This document shows, in pieces, positions 61,177 to 64,000 of a stretch of 64,000 bases of DNA. A program made the translations under genes and the position numbers. Every line of letters starts with the position of its first letter. Position 1 is the stretch's first letter. The notes under the pieces are model-generated. The model had not been told where the DNA came from. It saw only the letters and a list, made by a program, of their open reading frames with translations, and searched no databases. Source of the stretch: an uncultured Allofournierella sp. (lineage in GTDB: Bacteria > Bacillota > Clostridia > Oscillospirales > Ruminococcaceae); NCBI GenBank assembly GCA_944382705.1, contig CALWNE010000053.1, positions 1 through 64,000 of the forward strand. Reading direction: 5' to 3'.

Positions 61177-63057
61177 TTAAAGCAGACCAAGGGGAGTGAT
61201 GGCGCAGTAGTCCTCAATGGTGCCGTTGCGCTTGAAGCACTCCAAAATCTCCTTGCCTATGGGGTGCAGTTCCTCCACATCGTAGGCTTCCAGCTCCTTG
61301 GCGAAGAAGTCGTACAAAATCTGTGCGCCCTTCTGGTAGCCTTCCATGCCCATCTGCTCCTGGGTTTCTGGGTGCAGGAAGGTGGAACGGATGTCCTGGC
61401 CGTCTACCTTCATCTCCTTCATGCAGTAGCCCAGCAGGGAGCAGGGAGCGGGGGTCAGGCGGTCCATCTTCATGTTGACACCGCCACGGCGGGCCAGGTA
61501 TTCACGGGAAATCCACTCGGAGGCAAAGCCGACCTTGTAAATACCAATATGCTGGTTGGGAATGAGCACATAGCGGGTGTTGGGGCAGCTGAGAATCTGC
61601 TCCAGCAGAAGGTTGGCCTGGCGTACCTTTTGGCCGGTGGCGAAGGGCCAGTAGGAGCCTACGCCTTCGCTGGCCAGGGGAGAGTTGCCGCTGATGCTGG
61701 GGTTCTTGAAGCCACGGGGAGCAACCAGACGCCACAGCCATGCCAGCGCAGGGGGAATAATATGCATCAGGCCCATAATGCCGTAGTCGGGGTGGGCGGC
61801 ACTGGAGGGCGGCATGCGCACGCCAAAGCTGCGCACATCCACCTCAACGGGTTTTTCCACAATGTTGTCTACCATGCGGCGGGGCACGATGACACGGGGG
61901 TTAGGGCAGGGCTTGCCGGTGGAGTCCAGCGTGTGATCCCACACCAGACAGGTGGAACCAGGTACACCCTGAATGTTGAAGAACACCAGAGGCTTTTTGT
62001 TGTGGATGGTGATGCGCTCATACATGGGGTCGGAGCCGTACTCGGTAATGCCGTCCACACGCAGGAACCAGCCGTCCTCACCATCGTACAGAGCCAGCTT
62101 GCCGCTGCCGCTCTGGAAGGAGGGGTGGCAGATGGCCATATCATCGGTAACAGGGTAGATGGTACAGGTGTCGCTCATGTGCAGGTAGTCCTTATCGCCG
62201 GTTTCCAGGTTGCGGCCCAGCAGCACCCGGCCATCGGCCACACGGTGCACATCCTGCAGCAGCTCGCTCTTGCCGCCGCCAGAAGCACCCTCGTGCATCA
62301 TGACCATCTCGTTTTCGTAGGGGGTAACGATGCGGGCAGCAGAGGCGTGGGCAGTTACCCAGCCTTCGCTTTCGCCAATGTCCAGCAATACGCTGTAAAT
62401 GCCCTTTTTGGCAGAGGGACCGGGGTACAGGTTGTAGGCAAATACCTCGTGCCGGTCGTCCAAACGGTTGTGCACACATACCTGGCGGCCGTCAAAATGG
62501 GTGTGACGGAAGGGGGGAGCCACATACACAATGGCACGGGGCTTGAAGTTGTGCACATCCTTGGCTTTCACAAAGGCTTGCAGCTGAGACAGGGCAAAGG
62601 CAAAGAACGCCGCATTGCGGGGGCAAACCAGCAGAGCCTCGTAGCCGTATTCATAGCCGCCGGCCATAAAGGGGACCAAAATCAGCTCCTGGCGGGCCAG
62701 CCACTTGTAGGTGTCCACCTCCAGGGTATGGAAGTCGTAGCCGTATACATCCTTAAAGCGGGGCTTATCGGTGGGCTTATCGTCGCCAATACGCATACAG
62801 TCCGGATCACGACGGCGCATGTAATCCTCGGTGAAATTAACCACCGCACCGTTCTTGCAGCGTACCACATCGGCTTCTTTTACAGAGGTGCCGTTCACAT
62901 CGTAGCACACATCCAGCTGCATGGTGCTTTCGTTGCCGAACACCAAATCGTACAGCATTTCCTCCGTCTGCGGAACAATAACGCTTGGGCTGTTGTTCAA
63001 AACCATCTCCAGCTCTTGCGGCAGAACAAATTCTTCCAGCAAAACATTCATTCCCAT
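61177..63057 (-). CDS. DUF4914-family protein with a PEP-carboxykinase-like P-loop
   Basis: 626 residues, cytoplasmic. Family DUF4914 by overall sequence (recognition from memory). The central MMHEGASGGGKSELL has the P-loop (Lys263) found in PEP carboxykinase and HprK-type kinases; HHIPP and PHGLMH-like elements and TGQKVRQANLLLEQ follow. Substrate unknown. ATG 63057 has a weak GTGGGG upstream; ATG 63051 (six bases on) is the better-spaced alternative. The gene is the reverse neighbour of the GH31 operon and may be related only by position. Confidence 0.72.
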   Translation of the reverse strand: MGMNVLLEEFVLPQELEMVLNNSPSVIVPQTEEMLYDLVFGNESTMQLDVCYDVNGTSVKEADVVRCKNGAVVNFTEDYMRRRDPDCMRIGDDKPTDKPRFKDVYGYDFHTLEVDTYKWLARQELILVPFMAGGYEYGYEALLVCPRNAAFFAFALSQLQAFVKAKDVHNFKPRAIVYVAPPFRHTHFDGRQVCVHNRLDDRHEVFAYNLYPGPSAKKGIYSVLLDIGESEGWVTAHASAARIVTPYENEMVMMHEGASGGGKSELLQDVHRVADGRVLLGRNLETGDKDYLHMSDTCTIYPVTDDMAICHPSFQSGSGKLALYDGEDGWFLRVDGITEYGSDPMYERITIHNKKPLVFFNIQGVPGSTCLVWDHTLDSTGKPCPNPRVIVPRRMVDNIVEKPVEVDVRSFGVRMPPSSAAHPDYGIMGLMHIIPPALAWLWRLVAPRGFKNPSISGNSPLASEGVGSYWPFATGQKVRQANLLLEQILSCPNTRYVLIPNQHIGIYKVGFASEWISREYLARRGGVNMKMDRLTPAPCSLLGYCMKEMKVDGQDIRSTFLHPETQEQMGMEGYQKGAQILYDFFAKELEAYDVEELHPIGKEILECFKRNGTIEDYCAITPLGLL

Positions 63058-63095
63058 GACCCCACTTTCTTACTATTTATAAAAGGTATATCAGT

Positions 63096-63125
63096 ATGGT
63101 AACAGATTAAAAAGGGCTTTGTCAA
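63096..63125 (-). promoter_or_regulatory. Promoter of the DUF4914 gene
   Basis: Minus strand: -35 TTGACA (63125-63120), 18-base spacer, -10 TACCAT (63101-63096). Confidence 0.6.
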
Positions 63126-63830
63126 TGGAAAGGCAACCTGGTGGGATAGCGGGCACTTTTTTTTAGGATGCCTGCAAACAGCAAAGACAGCGATTTTTAA
63201 AGTAAATATTAAAAAATTAAAATTAAAAAGAAAAAGTGAGAGTTTGTTTTTAAAAAATAAAAAAATATTCAATTCTATGCAAAAATACTTTATAAAACAA
63301 AAACCAAAAAAGGTTTGAAAGAATGCAAAATACAGATAAAATGAACCAGGGCAGGCCCGGGAGTGTAAAAGGCGGGTGCCGTTTGCCGAGCGGCAGGTAA
63401 AATTATAAAAGTTGCGGTTTTGGTTAGAGATAGGGCAAGGGCAGCAACAGGGCGTTCCTGCCAAAGCAAACAAAAGCGCGCAAGCTTCGGTTTGCCTAAA
63501 CAAGCCTGTTTTAGCGGGGAATTAGCTTTCATCAAATAAAAAAGTAACAGATTATAACATAAAACAAAACCGAAAACAATACTTTTCTTTTTGATCGATT
63601 CTTACTATTATATTCTTACTATTATATTGTTATTACATAAGTGGGTTACAGGTTTAGGAGCTTGCTTTAAAAATCTATGCGTTTTTAGATTGAACGGTTT
63701 GAAAGAGCGATACCCAGTACCGGCTGCTTCTAGGAAAAGAGTGCTCGTTTGGCAGATGTTTATGCATAAAACCGTAATCCTTTATGGCAAATGCCCCAGC
63801 AATGCAGAACCACGCAAAACGAGGTATGAC
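63126..63830. other. AT-rich intergenic region
   Basis: About 700 bases without a supported gene, with poly-A/T tracts at 63180-63300 and a short tandem repeat at 63598. No terminator hairpin is obvious. It contains the leader of the gene that starts at 63831. Confidence 0.45.
63598..63625 (+). repeat. Tandem 14-bp repeat
   Basis: ATTCTTACTATTAT occurs twice in a row, followed by a degenerate third copy. Its TATTAT elements could be alternative -10 boxes. Confidence 0.6.
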
Positions 63831-64000
63831 ATGAAGAAGGAAAAACAAAAAACGGGTTACCGCTGGATTTTGGCGCTATGGGCACTGGTGTTGGCACTGG
63901 TGTCCATTTTGTGTGTGCTGATGTATCAAAACATCATGGGCTACACCACTACGGTGGTGAGCGAGCTGATGAAGGATTCGGCAAATCAGATGGAGCGCCA
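63831..64000 (+). CDS. N-terminus of a membrane protein, truncated by the window end
   Basis: The visible 56 codons begin MKKEKQKTGYRW, followed by a membrane segment (ILALWALVLALVSILCVLMY) and a polar region (QNIMGYTTTVVSELMKDS). The GAGG before the ATG supports the start. The pattern fits the first helix of a sensor protein like that at 48767, but the family cannot be fixed from this fragment. Confidence 0.6.
   Translation, partial: MKKEKQKTGYRWILALWALVLALVSILCVLMYQNIMGYTTTVVSELMKDSANQMER

Noticed and set aside
61177..63057. Annotation as PEP carboxykinase
   Set aside because: Only the P-loop is alike; the oxaloacetate/PEP and metal-binding motifs of PckA were not found.
63598..63625. CRISPR-like repeats
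   Set aside because: Only two direct copies of 14 bases with no spacers between them.

Overview
The window looks like a chromosomal segment of a fairly G+C-rich clostridium, probably of the Oscillospiraceae/Ruminococcaceae (Faecalibacterium, Gemmiger or Subdoligranulum type). Pointers are the GGAGG ribosome-binding sites, TATAAT promoters with AT-rich hairpin terminators, a T-box leader before pheST, the IreB phosphoprotein, a CD1247-type protein, and both subunits of dipicolinate synthase, which suggest the ability to make spores. I see no insertion sequence, prophage, integrase, CRISPR array or rRNA. The genus is an inference from gene content, not from a marker gene.

Layout. 1-4131 (+): the end of rpsU, a YqeG-type phosphatase, endonuclease IV, efp, an acidic zinc-ribbon protein and an unusual lactate-dehydrogenase-family enzyme. 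4312-21649 (-): a large surface-polysaccharide region. A run of eleven glycosyltransferase genes (21649 to 9515), mostly packed with ATGA overlaps or short gaps, is followed by a second transcription unit with its own promoter that encodes an ABC-2 exporter (Wzm/Wzt with a C-terminal cargo-type domain), a GT4, a GT2 and a DUF2304 membrane protein. 21803-32497: housekeeping genes (ireB, pheT, pheS with T-box, acpS, an apparently orphan MazF, murC, dpaA/dpaB, 5-formyl-THF cyclo-ligase, a D,D-carboxypeptidase). 32709-39117 (+): a second polysaccharide block with rfbC, another ABC-2 exporter whose ATPase has no C-terminal domain, two adjacent double-GT2 proteins and a small GNAT. In all there are fifteen glycosyltransferase genes and two exporters, but no Wzx flippase or Wzy polymerase, so export by ABC transporter is the likely route.

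39255-45363: a Crp/Fnr regulator plus flavin reductase operon diverges from a NitT/TauT-type ABC importer; then come a beta-CASP metallo-hydrolase and a tRNA-Leu(CAG). 45773-51019: two divergent signalling genes. One is a substrate-binding/GGDEF protein broken by two in-frame stop codons; the other is a dCache-type sensor with a degenerate GGDEF and an intact EAL domain.

51244-61060: an AraC-type regulator diverges from a probable operon of a YcxB-like membrane protein, a complete DctP/DctQ/DctM TRAP transporter and two paralogous cytoplasmic GH31 glycosidases. This TRAP plus twin-GH31 locus is my best candidate for an undescribed system: TRAP carriers normally import small organic acids, so the substrate may be an acidic alpha-glycoside cleaved inside the cell. 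61177-63057 (-) is a DUF4914-type protein with a PEP-carboxykinase-like P-loop. The window ends in an AT-rich spacer and the start of a membrane-anchored protein.
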